Shown: positions 10,905-23,376, numbered from the stretch's first letter. The stretch is 64,000 nucleotides of DNA from Leptasterias polaris (GCA_037783415.1 JAZGTN010000059.1:3782001-3846000), one strand, 5' to 3'. Notes: generated from the sequence alone by a model not told the origin. Numbers and translations: made by a program.

Positions 10905-11345
10905 TATGTAGTGTTACACTGCAAACCATGTGGTGTTGCTGCGCAAACTATGTTGTTTTACACTGCAAACCATGTGGTGTTACTCCACAAACTATGTGGT
11001 GTGACACTGCAAACCATGTGGTGTTACTCTACAAACTATGTGGTGTTACACTGCAAACCATGTGGTGTTACACTACAAACCATGTGTTGTTACACTGCAA
11101 ACCATGTGGTGTTACACTACAAACCATGTGGTGTTACACTACAAACCATGTGGTGTTACACTACAAACCATGTGGTGTTACACTGCAAACCATGTGGTGT
11201 TACACCGCAAATCATGTGGTGTTAAACTGCAAGTTATGTGGTGTTACACCACAAACAATCTGGTGTTACACCACAAATCTTCCGGTGTTACACCTCAAAA
11301 TATGCACTGATACACTTCAACAAATTGTGGTCTTACACTGCAAAC
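10905..11345 (+). repeat. 22-bp minisatellite, about 20 copies, open in three frames
   Basis: Unit aaaccatgtggtgttacact plus ac or gc, 22 bases (for example at 11101, 11123 and 11145). Because 22 is not a multiple of three, each frame reads a 22-residue repeat per 66 bases. No unit contains a stop in any plus-strand frame, giving overlapping open frames at 10784-11350, 10815-11225 and 11038-11310. Copies at the 3' end are more diverged. Confidence 0.95.
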
Positions 11346-11704
11346 CATAATTATTGATACTCCACCATGCATCGCCTCAAATCTAATGATATACTTTATG
11401 CCTCTGAAAAATTCCTGACAAATATTTTTGTTACAACTTACGCTGTTACCCCAGCCTTTGATGTTGACATTTCATAAGTATAGTTGATTTCTGTACTAAA
11501 TATACTTCTGTACTTCAAGTTCATTCTATCAAAAACTATATCTATTGTGTTCCTTATGATTGATTCTTGTATTTTTTTGTTGCATAATTTAGTGATGGCT
11601 TTATTATGTAAATACACAATGAATAAAGGAGTCTTTTGTTTCAGTACACATTTGTTGTTGGTATTCTTTCTCGACTGCTGTCTGACCATTCAATATCAAA
11701 TATG

Positions 11705-11880
11705 CTTTGATTAATGGTAGATAAACTGTGCCAGCCTGCAACATGATATTATGTGGTGAGTTTATCTTCACAGTACATAGTCAACCCTCCTACTGTATGA
11801 CCATTTAATATCTTCAACTATGTTTTTGAATGATAGATAAACTATGCTAGCTTGCAATATGATATAATGTGGTTTAGAAG
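11705..11880 (+). repeat. 116-bp satellite family, site 3 (about 1.5 copies)
   Basis: Contains tagtcaaccctcctactgt followed by ttttgaatgatagataaact and gcaatatgatataatgtgg, as in the units at 8805-9500 but more diverged. Confidence 0.85.
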
Positions 11881-12280
11881 ATGGAGATTGAATTTATCTT
11901 CGAAAAAATAAATGATGTACTGTTTCATATCCACACAAATTTAATGCTACTTTTATTGCGCCCACTTGCTTTTCTGGGGGGAAAAGGGTGTTTTTTGTTC
12001 AATTGTTATTATTAATTTTATAAACTTATTCATAACGCCGCCCACTTGGCCGAAACCGGAATCACTCCTTAATAAACACAATCCTATTTTTCCCCTGACA
12101 TGGTGAAGGGTATGGTTTTTTAATTTTTTTACACTCTCCGCGGTTGTGGGAAAAAAATAATAACAACCAACATCAATAGTCTGGTTCACCATGTGAAGAA
12201 ACTAAAGTTAACATTACACATTGGAGACGTTTTGGGTGTATGCCACCCGTTATCGTCAATTGCTGCAAGATCTGCGGAAA
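11881..12280. other. Intergenic sequence, no gene seen
   Basis: Near 12255-12290 the sequence gcaagatctgcgg is the reverse complement of a motif at about 23018 next to the 123-bp array, so the two places probably carry ends of the same element family. Confidence 0.4.
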
Positions 12281-12548
12281 GAATAACAAGGCATATGTCG
12301 TGTAGGAATCCTACATCCTACACGACTGGTACTCTTCGTGCCACTGTGCTGAGTCAATGTAAATAATTGAGTACCATCGTACGCATGGTGACCATAGGTT
12401 GTGCGTGGTTAAGTTCAAGAATAACAAGGCATATGTCGTGTAGGAATCCTACATCCTACACGACTGGTACTCTTCGTGCCACTGTGCTGAGTCAATGTAA
12501 ATAATTGAGTACCATCGTACGCATGGTGACCATAGGTTGTGCGTGGTT
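12281..12548. repeat. 138-bp tandem duplication with internal hairpin
   Basis: Two almost identical copies start gaataacaaggcatatgtcg at 12281 and 12419. Each holds a perfect inverted pair gtcgtgtagg and cctacacgac around a short loop. The gtgtagga motif is also the core of the 123-bp array at 19673-22830. Confidence 0.93.
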
Positions 12549-12858
12549 CAATCACGTGTGTACACAACAACTTAACTGCAGAATGATTTTTAAGTTTAGT
12601 CCACCACCACACCAGTCCTGGCACAATTTACTTTTCTGGGCTTATAATTTGGAGGAATTCTACTACACTTTACAAATTTAACACATTTCAAGACTGCTGA
12701 ATGATGCTCAAGTTTAGTCTACCCCGCACAACTACTTTTCTGGGCGTATAATTTGGAGGAATATTCTTTAGCACGTCTCAAAATTCGGCAAGCCCTATAC
12801 CATGCCAAATCTGCACATGACATAATCATAAAGTTTTTATTTGCGAAAATACTCGGAC

Positions 12859-15800
12859 ATGTCGGAGGACAAGATTCCGGTGCAGACCTTCAAGGCTCAA
12901 CTTCAACTTGCTCAAGCACAGCCACAGTTGCTGATTATCGTAGGACCACAGTTAGTGGAAGTCGAAGGTATTTTAAATAAATTATATTCATTAATGTTGG
13001 CCCAGCTTTAGTACAATACAAAAGTATTTATTTATTATTTTAACAGTTTAAAATTTATCATGTTTATTTCTGCATTGGCAACGTTATTGGGGAGTTAGTT
13101 AAACTTTGATTGAACAATAAATGTTCACAGATTTGCACATAACTTACAACATGGTCATGGTAGAAAACTTCCCTTGAAATATTTTTGCTTGAATTTTGAA
13201 ATGCTATAGTTTTTAGGAAATGAGTAAAACAATTAAATAGTCTTTAAACTTAAAGTAAGTGAAAAGACTTATCCGATGTTTGTAAACGGTGGAAACATTA
13301 TTAGTATATTTATAATGCTTTTAATGGGGTTTTTCACTGTTTTCTCTAGCCCCACTTCATTGTGGCCAAGCTGTGTTTTCTCATGACTCCGAAGACCGAT
13401 TTAGCTGAAACTTTCACAGGTTTGTAATCATTATTACCCTATTCATGTATATATATATATTGGGTCACATGAAATAAAGTGTGGATACTGGTCTTTGGCA
13501 TTTACCAATGTTGTACATCCCTTAATTTAACTTAAACCGTACCTGTAGAAATCTATTTCTAGTAAATTCTACCTCCATGCTTAAGTTAAACCACCATATG
13601 ATATGATTGATATGGGAAGTAACATTGTAAATGGGTTTATTTTCAGACAAACAAATGCCCTTTTTGGAGGGGGGGGGGTACTTTTCTAATTTCTTCCTAA
13701 AGATTATTTTATATACATCCAATTAAATAATAAGCATTTCAAATAAATGTTTCATGAAAATTTGACGGGCCCAATTTTAAACACTACGATTGGAAGTACA
13801 GCGCCCCAGAAACTGGGGCGCTGTACTTTTCTTTCTCAAAATTTTGACATCTGCGGTCGTACTAGCGCCCCGAGAATTTATCGTACATGTAGGTACAATA
13901 AAAATACCTAAATTTGCTATGACTTTGCAAACATCCAGCCACAAAAAATGCCTGAGAATGACAAACATACCCAACAAAGTAGCTTAAAACCGCACTCTGG
14001 CTTCTGGATATATGTCTAAGATGCAAACTCTGAAAATTTGCTGGTGCCTTGCCTCGACAATGACGACGTGGATCACAAAACATGATCTTGAGTACAATTA
14101 AATGCCTGATGTTGCATCTTCATTCTTAGACATATCAAGAAGCCAGAAGGCGGTCTTTAAGCTATTTTGTTGTGTCTTTTGTCATTCTAAGGAATTTTTT
14201 GTAGCTGGATGTTTGCAAAATCATAGCAAATTGAAAATCTAGGTTAATTCTCTGGGGCGATAGTTACTGGGTCCAGGGAAGGGCCTACGTACTAGGCTAG
14301 ACCTCCTAGAACTAAAGGTTTGATCCGCTATCGTCTCCACGAACCTCACAGTCACAGTATGACATGTAGAAAATAATACTCAATTTGTTTTTGCCCTTCA
14401 CGTTTACATACCTACAGTTCTTCTTGGAAATTGGATCTTGCCAAAATTAGTATTTATTTGTTGTTTGTACTCTCATTGAGCGTTGCACTGGTTCAGAAAA
14501 TCAACTCCGCAAAATTTCATTAACCAATGGTGCATGTTTGAACCTTTGGTTATCGTGGACCAGCATTGCGCGCAGCATACCAATTATTAACAACGGAAGC
14601 AGCCATATTTGTTTGGAAAGCGAGGATTCTGACAAACGGTGAGAATTTATCAATTTGTGCAAAAATATTTTGCGAAGTGGATTTTCTGGACCAGCGCAAG
14701 ATCTGATTTCAAAAAAGAACTATAGGCAACAAACGTGAAGGCAAAAAGGTTTTGAATAGGAGTTTGTACATGTCATGAGGTTCATGGAGACGATAGCAGA
14801 ACGAACCGTGTAGTTCTAGGAGAAGGCTAGACCCAGTAACTGGGGCGCTGTACTCCTTTTTTGAAATGTTGACATCTTCGGTCATAATATTTTTAGCGCC
14901 TAAGAAAAGTCTTTAGTCTAACAACACTATCGTCAATTTGCTATGATTTTCTGAACTCCCAGCCACAAAAAATTCCCCAAATTACTTACAAAATAGCTTG
15001 AAAATCACCTACTACATTGAACATTCTCAATTCGTCGAAGATGCAACATCAGGCATTTAATTGTACTCATGATCATTTATTGTGCTCCAAATCAATGAAT
15101 TTTAAGTGTACATCAGAGAAATTATGTCAATAAGTCTGCCCTTCTCATTGGGCTATCACTGGTGCCCTGCTGTCACTGTTGGTTCTCTGGTGTGTACACA
15201 TGTGTATCAGTCGTGGATGTAAATCAACAACTGTTTAACAGCACACTGATTATACAGGTGCTGCAACGAGTGCGTGCGTTAATTCATGAGCAACTTAACT
15301 TCTGCGGGGCGGGTGGCATGTGCACTCACTGCAGTGTGCCGTTGAACAGTCATTGATTTCAACCACCAATGTTCACATCATTGATAGCCGATGAGAAGGG
15401 CAGACTACATCATTTCTTCGATGTAGACTTAAAAATCATCGATTTGGAGCACACAAAATTATCGTGAATTAAATGCCTGATGTTGCATGTTTGAGGGATT
15501 GAAAATCTAGTTGGGCAATATTTGAGCTATTTTGTTTGTCTTTTTGTCATTTGGGGGCATTTTTTGTGGCTGGGTGTATTCATTGGAAAATCATAGTAAA
15601 TTAACGATGGTGTTGGGGCGCAAAAAAGGAGAACATGGCCCCAATTACTGGGTCTAGGAAGGATTTTGTGAATTACACATACCCTCCAATTACGCTATAT
15701 GGCCGAACCCTCCCCCCCCCCCCCCCTCCCCCTCCCCCTGAATACGATGTGGCCCTATGCGGGAGTAATGAACATGAATAACATCACCATCTTCATTCCA

Positions 15801-16402
15801 TTGTCACATTCCAGAAGCAGAAAAACAGTTTTGTTAGAGGTTCACTATTAAGTATTATAAGGATTAAGCCTATTTTTTATAAAATTAGAAATAAGGGCCT
15901 AATTTATTTCGTTTTTATTTTTTAATACAAGACATGGGCATCCAGGATACCATATCCAGCGTTATCGGCACTTCTGCAACAAAACTACGATAAAGGGGGC
16001 AGAGGAAGGCAGAACATAATCTGAGGAAGCCACAGGGGGAAAAACAACAAGGTAAAGAAAGTTGTTCATTCTGCAAGCAATCTACTGACTTTTTCCAAAA
16101 TCATTTTAAAGTTAGACCAAACTTGTGTTTTTGTTAAAATAGAAATCTCTTGATTTTATATTTTTAAAGCATTTAAAGTCACCTCGTAGCGTCTAACTTA
16201 GTCATACAATAATATTATATTATTGGTCATTTTCCAGATGCAGTTCAGAAAAGTAGTCCAAACTACAACAAGCGGAAACAGGTCAAGGCAGTACAAGGGA
16301 AGATATTCAAGCTGTGGGACCGTTATAAATCAGGGGGGCTCCGCTCCAGACTTGCAGTTAGTTTGTCTGCCTGTGAACACCTGACCCACCCGCCGATGTG
16401 AA
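12859..16402 (+). CDS. Tentative small spliced gene (not recognised)
   Basis: ATG 12859 opens 36 codons (MSEDKIPVQTFKAQLQLAQA, then QPQLLIIVGPQLVEVE) to a donor GAAG|GTATTT at 12967, phase 1. Two downstream segments have acceptors and compatible phase. 15932-16051 (120 bp, donor CAAG|GTAAAG) would add DMGIQDTISSVIGTSATKLR and a stop. 16238-16402 joined directly would add DAVQKSSPNYNKRKQ and onward to HPPM and a stop. AATAAA follows at 16701. The composition is protein-like, but I recognise no family, and the 3-kb gap is full of repeats. It could be a noncoding transcript or chance. Confidence 0.22.
13110..13480. mobile_element. Dispersed repeat related to 47696-47990
   Basis: Shares aaatgttcacagattt or -ttc, gcacataacttac, ggaaatgagtaaaacaat and ctttcacaggtttgt in the same order with 47730-47965. 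A terminal-type tract (ggtctttggcatttaccaatg) appears at 13490. It is probably a degraded copy of an abundant echinoderm DNA element. Confidence 0.6.
13770..14280. mobile_element. Palindromic element I of a nested cluster
   Basis: The left arm (about 13870-14025: tgcaaacatccagccac, then tggcttctggatatatgtct) is mirrored on the right (about 14112-14252: agacatatcaagaagcca, then gtagctggatgtttgcaaa). The outer ends carry ctggggcgctgtac or ggggcgatagttactgggtc. At 13798-13826 two such ends face each other as a hairpin (gtacagcgccccag / ctggggcgctgtac). Confidence 0.75.
14299..14825. mobile_element. Palindromic element II, between I and III
   Basis: The left sequence cctagaact with cgctatcgtctcca and cgaacctcacag is mirrored at the right by atgaggttcatggagacg, agcagaacg and agttctagg. 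It is about 0.5 kb and has no open frame of note. Confidence 0.65.
14826..15655. mobile_element. Palindromic element III with tagacccagtaactgggg ends
   Basis: It begins tagacccagtaactggggcg and ends with the relative ccccaattactgggtcta. The left arm (to about 15110) and right arm (from about 15440) pair through gatgcaacatcaggcattta and its complement, and through the cacaaaaaat / attttttgtg blocks. A different element sits at its centre (15136-15413). Confidence 0.75.
15136..15413. mobile_element. Palindromic element IV inside element III
   Basis: Ends are gtctgcccttctcattgggc with tatca on the left and tgatagccgatgagaagggc with agac on the right, an inverted pair of about 24 bases with few mismatches. 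Confidence 0.7.
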
Positions 16403-19400
16403 ACAACTGCAATCAACCAACAAACCAGCTCCTCTCAGAGCAACCACAATTTCAAAAATGAAATTTAACCTCTCTGTTTTCTGATTATTTTCACATGAAC
16501 AATATTTGCAGTCTATTAAAGAGACACATTTTCGCCATTTTTTTTTCTTCTGTTGAATGGCTAGAAGGTAAATATTGGTATGCTTGCATTTTTTTTCTTT
16601 ATTTTTGTGTGTGTGAAAACTGACTGAAGTTCATACCAACCAGACTCCAATAGAAATAGTTATGTGTATGTTTGAAATTATGTTAAAGTCAAGAAGTAGA
16701 AATAAAGACCCCAATTTTAACTTCAATTGTAACAACTCAAATTACAGCTTGAAACTTTATTGATGATATAAAGCATTTTTGAATTTTAAATCATATTTGG
16801 GGAGGACAAAATGCAGAAGATGAGGCAATGTATCTTAAATACTTTAATTGTTTTGTTTTGACAGATAACAGAAGATTTCCACTTGGTGCAACTCCCAAAG
16901 TGTGAAAAATAATCTGTAAATTGCTATGCTAGGAATCACGTGTATTTTTACATATGCATACAAAGAAGGTACAATAGGCAAGAGGTTCCAATTCTGGATT
17001 TTTGTTCTCCAAATAATGATGACCAGTGGAAAAAGTGGGGGAATGAAAACATGACAAACAATGAATTAACTAGTGAGAGGTCACATTTAAAGGTGTCTGT
17101 TTACATTGTTGGAATTGTGGTGTTGGGGAAGAACTTTCGCTTAGAACAGAGCATAATTCATCATGGGAATAACAATTAATTTTCAATGTTAACTAAGTAA
17201 CAAAGGAAATTGAATCACACTTTTAATGCAAATAATGTTTTGTAAAACTTACAAAATGTTTGTAAACAAACGATGTTTATTGTACCAGAAATGTGACATC
17301 TGAAAGGAAGGAATAAAAAATAAAAAACGCCATGAGATCATGCAAATGTGTATCACTTGTCAGCAATACTAGCCTGTGTCAAATTATTTGTTTAATTTTA
17401 ATCTAACTAATGTCTCTTTAAATTCTATTGACTTTGCAAATGAACAAATTGAGGTCCAGAAAGTTTGTTGGTAACGGTAATTTTGAAAATGAGGGAAATT
17501 ATTCATTACTTGCAGAAAAAGAAGTCTTTGAAAGATTTCTAAGTAATAATATAAAAAAATTATTTCTTGACATCTGGGCAAAAAGTATTCTAATACATGT
17601 CAAAGAAAGCAATATGACATTGTTTGGACCTTTCCTTCCTACATGGTCAGGGTAACTTCCCCGTTCCTTTGTGCACAAGTGATTTCGTTTCCCAAAAGAG
17701 TTTGTGCACAGTTCTCCGGCTTTGATCAACAGAGGGCGCTTTTTCCTATAATTATTTCTAATTAAGATAACTCATTAGTGTTCCGGTTTTGCTCTTGACG
17801 AAATTCACATGCCATTTGGACTATCAGAAGTAGATCTTGTCAAAAAATCAGGTAGTTGCAGGGGGTAGACTACAAAATTTAAATAAGAAACGATATCATC
17901 CCATGGCCTGTAATTATTACGTAGCCCCTGAACTGAGAAGGTACAGGTAAAAAAACAAATTGAAAAGGTAAACACATATTGAAACAATTTCATTTTCTCG
18001 AAATTTTTTTTAATTTCTTAAAAATATTATTTCATTAAATTTAAATGTTATCATTCGTGTTGCATTGTGTACCACTCCCGATAAAGCGACTCTAATACGA
18101 ATAATTGTATCCACTTGACCCCTCATTAGCCTGCAAGTATCCTAACATGAACATAATACATGTAAATAACATAAATGTAATTATTAGCTGTTAAACATAA
18201 TGTTATCGTGAAACGTTAACCATAATTGGAGAATACAATCTTCATAAAAAAAATTGTAAAACCATCAAAAAGATTTTATAAAAGGTGCGTACATGGTGTG
18301 CGTTAGAATAGCCTTTGTAGAAGAAAGTTTAGCCGCCGTGTCTAGTTCTATTGCGAAATATATAAAGACCTATCAGTCTTTTAATTGAGGTATCAGTAGC
18401 TTATGCTTGGGCATTCCTAGCCTTAGTGATGTACCCAATCTACAAACAATATAAATCAACAGACAACAGTCTCTAAGCTTTGGTTGTTTCCGTTCAACTG
18501 GCTGGCCGCATTATATTTACCATCTCTCTGCATAGTTATTCAACATTATTGTTTGAAATTGGAAAAAACAGTTCTCGGTAGAGGGATGGAAGGCCAGTTT
18601 TGTAAGTTTTTCATTTTTTACCGATGAACAATAATTATTTGTGTGCGTTTCACACATGTATTTGTTACACACCATGAGAGGGTAGGCCTATCAAGAAAAT
18701 ACAACAAAACCCGTGAGAAATGACAAACTACTAAAAACGAAGGGCACAAATTGAATTGCAGTCATCAGGCACAGCAGACTGACTCATTTTCGGGTCAAAA
18801 GATGATTAGGCCTACACTAATTTGTTAATGTGTGCTATAACTATCGATTCAGGCAGAAACAATTTCTCCACTTTATACTTGTAAAGTACAACTATTTCTA
18901 TGGGGCTACATTATGACACTGATTACTTATGAAAATTAATGACCTCTGGAAAACGCACATTACTTCATAAAAATATTAGCTAACTTTGTGATTTTGACAA
19001 ATTAAAACTGTTTCATCTAATTTTATGTACTCAAAAATTATTAGCCTCTCAATGTATTTATGAACAATTTTACTGTCATATTTTTGTATAGTTGAATACC
19101 AGAACTGCTAAATGTTGTACACAAACTATTGGGTATTAAGTATTGTACCGAACCTTGTTTGTTTTTGTTCTTTGTAAACTATTACGACAGTTTTGTATTT
19201 TAATTGGGGAATAAAACAACTAAATAAATCCTAACTCACTTGGAAGTTTGAAGCTAAAAAGTAATACTAACTACTATCACTATAGTATCAGAGACCAAAG
19301 CACAAACTACTCAAGCTCTCCCTGTAATCACTGTCCCGCCCCAGAGCCACCCCCGTCTGCGATCCGATTGCCCCCTGACATGCCACGAAATCATTACACC

Positions 19401-19672
19401 CATGGCGACTTCAGTCATTATTGATATGATTAATTAATCATACAAAACATGTTTTTAATGGGTTTAATTGATGGGCAGGGTGATTATGAAACAAACCATC
19501 GGTTCTGTACGAACAAAGAAGATTATTCAGTTTCCATTACAAATTAAAGCACAAAGTTGATAAAATCACTGCAAAATGACAAAGGTCCGACTCTGTTATA
19601 GTATGCAGAGTCAACAGACTGACATAGGTAATAAGGAAATAAAATAATTCCCAACTTTTCGTTTTACCCATA
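15660..19672. other. Intergenic AT-rich sequence with little recognisable content
   Basis: A C-rich tract lies at 15711-15739. The candidate exons of the tentative gene lie at 15932-16402. From 16710 to 19670 I see only short open frames, such as 75 codons at 17428-17655, with no domain. Confidence 0.5.
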
Positions 19673-22600
19673 CAGTGTAGGATTTTTTGGAGTCGTGTAG
19701 AACTCGTGTAGGACATTTTGTACAGTGTATAATGGTGTAGGACTTTTCAACCACCTACCCCCAGAAAAATAAAACTTTTAAGTGCATTGTATAATGCGTG
19801 TAGGATTTTTTGGAGTCGTGTAGAACTCGTGTAGGACATTTTGTACAGTGTATAATGGTGTAGGACTTTTCAACCACATACCCCCAGAAAAATAAAACTT
19901 TTAAGTGCATTGTATAATGCGTGTAGGTTTTTTTGGAGTCGCGTAGAACTCGTGTAGGACATTTTGTACAGTGTATAATGGTGTAGGACTTTTCAACCAC
20001 CTACCCCCAGAAAAATAAAACTTTTAAGTGCATTGTATAATGCGTGTAGGATTTTTTGGAGTCGTGTAGAACTCGTGTAGGACATTTTGTACAGTGTATA
20101 ATGGTGTAGGACTTTTCAACCACATACCCCCAGAAAAATAAAACTTTTAAGTGCATTGTATAATGCGTGTAGGATTTTTTGGAGTCGCGTAGAACTCGTG
20201 TAGGACATTTTGTACAGTGTATAATGGTGTAGGACTTTTTAACCACCTACCCCCAGAAAAATAAAACTTTTAAGTGCATTGTATAATGCGTGTAGGATTT
20301 TTTGGAGTTGTGTAGAACTCGTGTAGGACATTTTGTACAGTGTATAATGGTGTAGGACTTTTCAACCACATACCCCCAGAAAAATAAAACTTTTAAGTGC
20401 ATTGTATAATGCGTGTAGGATTTTTTGGAGTCGCGTAGAACTCGTGTAGGACATTTTGTACAGTGTATAATGGTGTAGGACTTTTCAACCACATACCCCC
20501 AGAAAAATAAAACTTTTAAGTGCATTGTATAATGCGTGTAGGATTTTTTGGAGTCGCGTAGAACTCGTGTAGGACATTTTGTACAGTGTATAATGGTGTA
20601 GGACTTTTCAACCACATACCCCCAGAAAAATAAAACTTTTAAGTGCATTGTATAATGCGTGTAGGATTTTTTGGAGTCGCGTAGAACTCGTGTAGGACAT
20701 TTTGTACAGTGTATAATGGTGTAGGACTTTTCAACCACCACCTACCCCCAGAAAAATAAAACTTTTAAGTGCATTGTATAATGCGTGTAGGATTTTTTGG
20801 AGTTGTGTAGAACTCGTGTAGGACATTTTGTACAGTGTATAATGGTGTAGGACTTTTCAACCACATACCCCCAGAAAAATAAAACTTTTAAGTGCATTGT
20901 ATAATGCGTGTAGGATTTTTTGGAGTCGCGTAGAACTCGTGTAGGACATTTTGTACAGTGTATAATGGTGTAGGACTTTTCAACCACATACCCCCAGAAA
21001 AATAAAACTTTTAAGTGCATTGTATAATGCGTGTAGGATTTTTTGGAGTCGCGTAGAACTCGTGTAGGACATTTTGTACAGTGTATAATGGTGTAGGACT
21101 TTTCAACCACCTACCCCCAGAAAAATAAAACTTTTAAGTGCATTGTATAATGCGTGTAGGATTTTTTGGAGTTGTGTAGAACTCGTGTAGGACATTTTGT
21201 ACAGTGTATAATGGTGTAGGACTTTTCAACCACATACCCCCAGAAAAATAAAACTTTTAAGTGCATTGTATAATGCGTGTAGGATTTTTTTGGAGTTGTG
21301 TAGAACTCGTGTAGGACAATTTGTACAGTGTATAATGGTGTAGGACTTTTCAACCACATACCCCCAGAAAAATAAAACTTTTAAGTGCATTGTATAATGC
21401 GTGTAGGTTTTTTTGGAGTCGCGTAGAACTCGTGTAGGACATTTTGTACAGTGTATAATGGTGTAGGACTTTTCAACCACATACCCCCAGAAAAATAAAA
21501 CTTTTAAGTGCATTGTATAATGCGTGTAGGATTTTTTTGGAGTCGTGTAGAACTCGTGTAGGACATTTTGTACAGTGTATAATGGTGTAGGACTTTTCAA
21601 CCACATACCCCCAGAAAAATAAAACTTTTAAGTGCATTGTATAATGCGTGTAGGTTTTTTTGGAGTCGTGTAGAACTCGTGTAGGACATTTTGTACAGTG
21701 TATAATGGTGTAGGACTTTTCAACCACATACCCCCAGAAAAATAAAACTTTTAAGTGCATTGTATAATGCGTGTAGGATTTTTTTGGAGTCGTGTAGAAC
21801 TCGTGTAGGACATTTTGTACAGTGTATAATGGTGTAGGACTTTTCAACCACATACCCCCAGAAAAATAAAACTTTTAAGTGCATTGTATAATGCGTGTAG
21901 GTTTTTTTGGAGTCGTGTAGAACTCGTGTAGGACATTTTGTACAGTGTATAATGGTGTAGGACTTTTCAACCACATACCCCCAGAAAAATAAAACTTTTA
22001 AGTGCATTGTATAATGCGTGTAGGATTTTTTGGAGTCGTGTAGAACTCGTGTAGGACATTTTGTACAGTGTATAATGGTGTAGGACTTTTCAACCACATA
22101 CCCCCAGAAAAATAAAACTTTTAAGTGCATTGTATAATGCGTGTAGGATTTTTTGGAGTCGTGTAGAACTCGTGTAGGACATTTTGTACAGTGTATAATG
22201 GTGTAGGACTTTTCAACCACATACCCCCAGAAAAATAAAACTTTTAAGTGCATTGTATAATGCGTGTAGGATTTTTTGGAGTCGCGTAGAACTCGTGTAG
22301 GACATTTTGTACAGTGTATAATGGTGTAGGACTTTTCAACCACATACCCCCAGAAAAATAAAACTTTTAAGTGCATTGTATAATGCGTGTAGGATTTTTT
22401 GGAGTCGTGTAGAACTCGTGTAGGACATTTTGTACAGTGTATAATGGTGTAGGACTTTTCAACCACCTACCCCCAGAAAAATAAAACTTTTAAGTGCATT
22501 GTATAATGCGTGTAGGATTTTTTGGAGTCGTGTAGAACTCGTGTAGGACATTTTGTACAGTGTATAATGGTGTAGGACTTTTCAACCACATACCCCCAGA

Positions 22601-22830
22601 AAAATAAAACTTTTAAGTGCATTGTATAATGCGTGTAGGTTTTTTTGGAGTCGCGTAGAACTCGTGTAGGACATTTTGTACAGTGTATAATGGTGTAGGA
22701 CTTTTCAACCACATACCCCCAGAAAAATAAAACTTTTAAGTGCATTGTATAATGCGTGTAGGATTTTTTTGGAGTTGTGTAGAACTCGTGTAGGACAATT
22801 TGTATAGTGTATAATGTTGTGTGTAGGAAT
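19673..22830. repeat. 123-bp satellite array, about 25 copies
   Basis: The motif tacccccagaaaaataaaac recurs every 123 bases (124 where a T run gains one base, 126 once). Each unit contains two half-related blocks (ttgtataatgcgtgtagga and gtgtataatggtgtagga). The minus strand reads a 41-residue repeat (KSYTIIHCTKCPTRVL, then KVLFFWG) that is open over several units. It is cut by a TAG in units with cctacccc and by frameshifts in units with seven Ts, so I do not call it a gene. Unit variants recur in blocks. Confidence 0.97.
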
Positions 22831-23376
22831 TTTATACCATAGACCACTGTATGCTACCTATGCCACTAAATGGCACTAGCACTCGAGCATGCGCAATGTG
22901 TTGCATTCGTTTTGTACACAGTTCAATGGTGTAGGATTTAGGAGCCTCGGTTTGTACACAGTTCAATGGTGTAGGATGTTGTAGTCCTACACAACACATG
23001 TACTGTTTTTTCTTCCGCAGATCTTGCTGGGTATAGTTATCGTGTGTGCCTCGGTTCGCAGAGCTCGTGTGAATAACGTTATGACATTAGAGATCGTACA
23101 GCTGATTGCGGCGGAAGGGCACCGCCAGTTTGGGTGCATTTTGTTTTGTAAAACTCTTTTACAATGTTAAATACAATAGCCTTTAAACATTCCAGTGGTA
23201 CTATAGATGAGTACAGTCATATATTCGGTAAGCTTTTTTATCTTTTGGGGATGTGTTTGTCTTAGAATTTAGACTGTTCAACGTTTGTTAAAATGTTATG
23301 TTTACCACGAACTGCTCATGATGACGTACCTAGCCATGTGTATGAACTGCCTAAAACTTTTCAGCCATGCCTATTT
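22831..23376. other. Flank of the 123-bp array, no gene seen
   Basis: Two further gttcaatggtgtaggat motifs occur at about 22921-22980, followed by a hairpin tgtaggatgttgtagtcctaca. This is probably the end of the element from which the array grew. Confidence 0.5.

Noticed and set aside
13320..13425. Possible exon between tttctctag and a GTTTGT donor (13351-13419)
   Set aside because: The right half matches the dispersed repeat at 47930-47965, so the splice-like borders are probably part of a repeat.
17428..17655. 75-codon frame (MTLQMNKLRSRKF onward)
   Set aside because: Isolated, AT-rich, no similarity recognised, no splice context.
19755..22847. Chain of minus-strand open frames of 41-residue repeats
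   Set aside because: They follow from a 123-bp period; stops and one-base shifts recur unit by unit, and there is no unique start or end.
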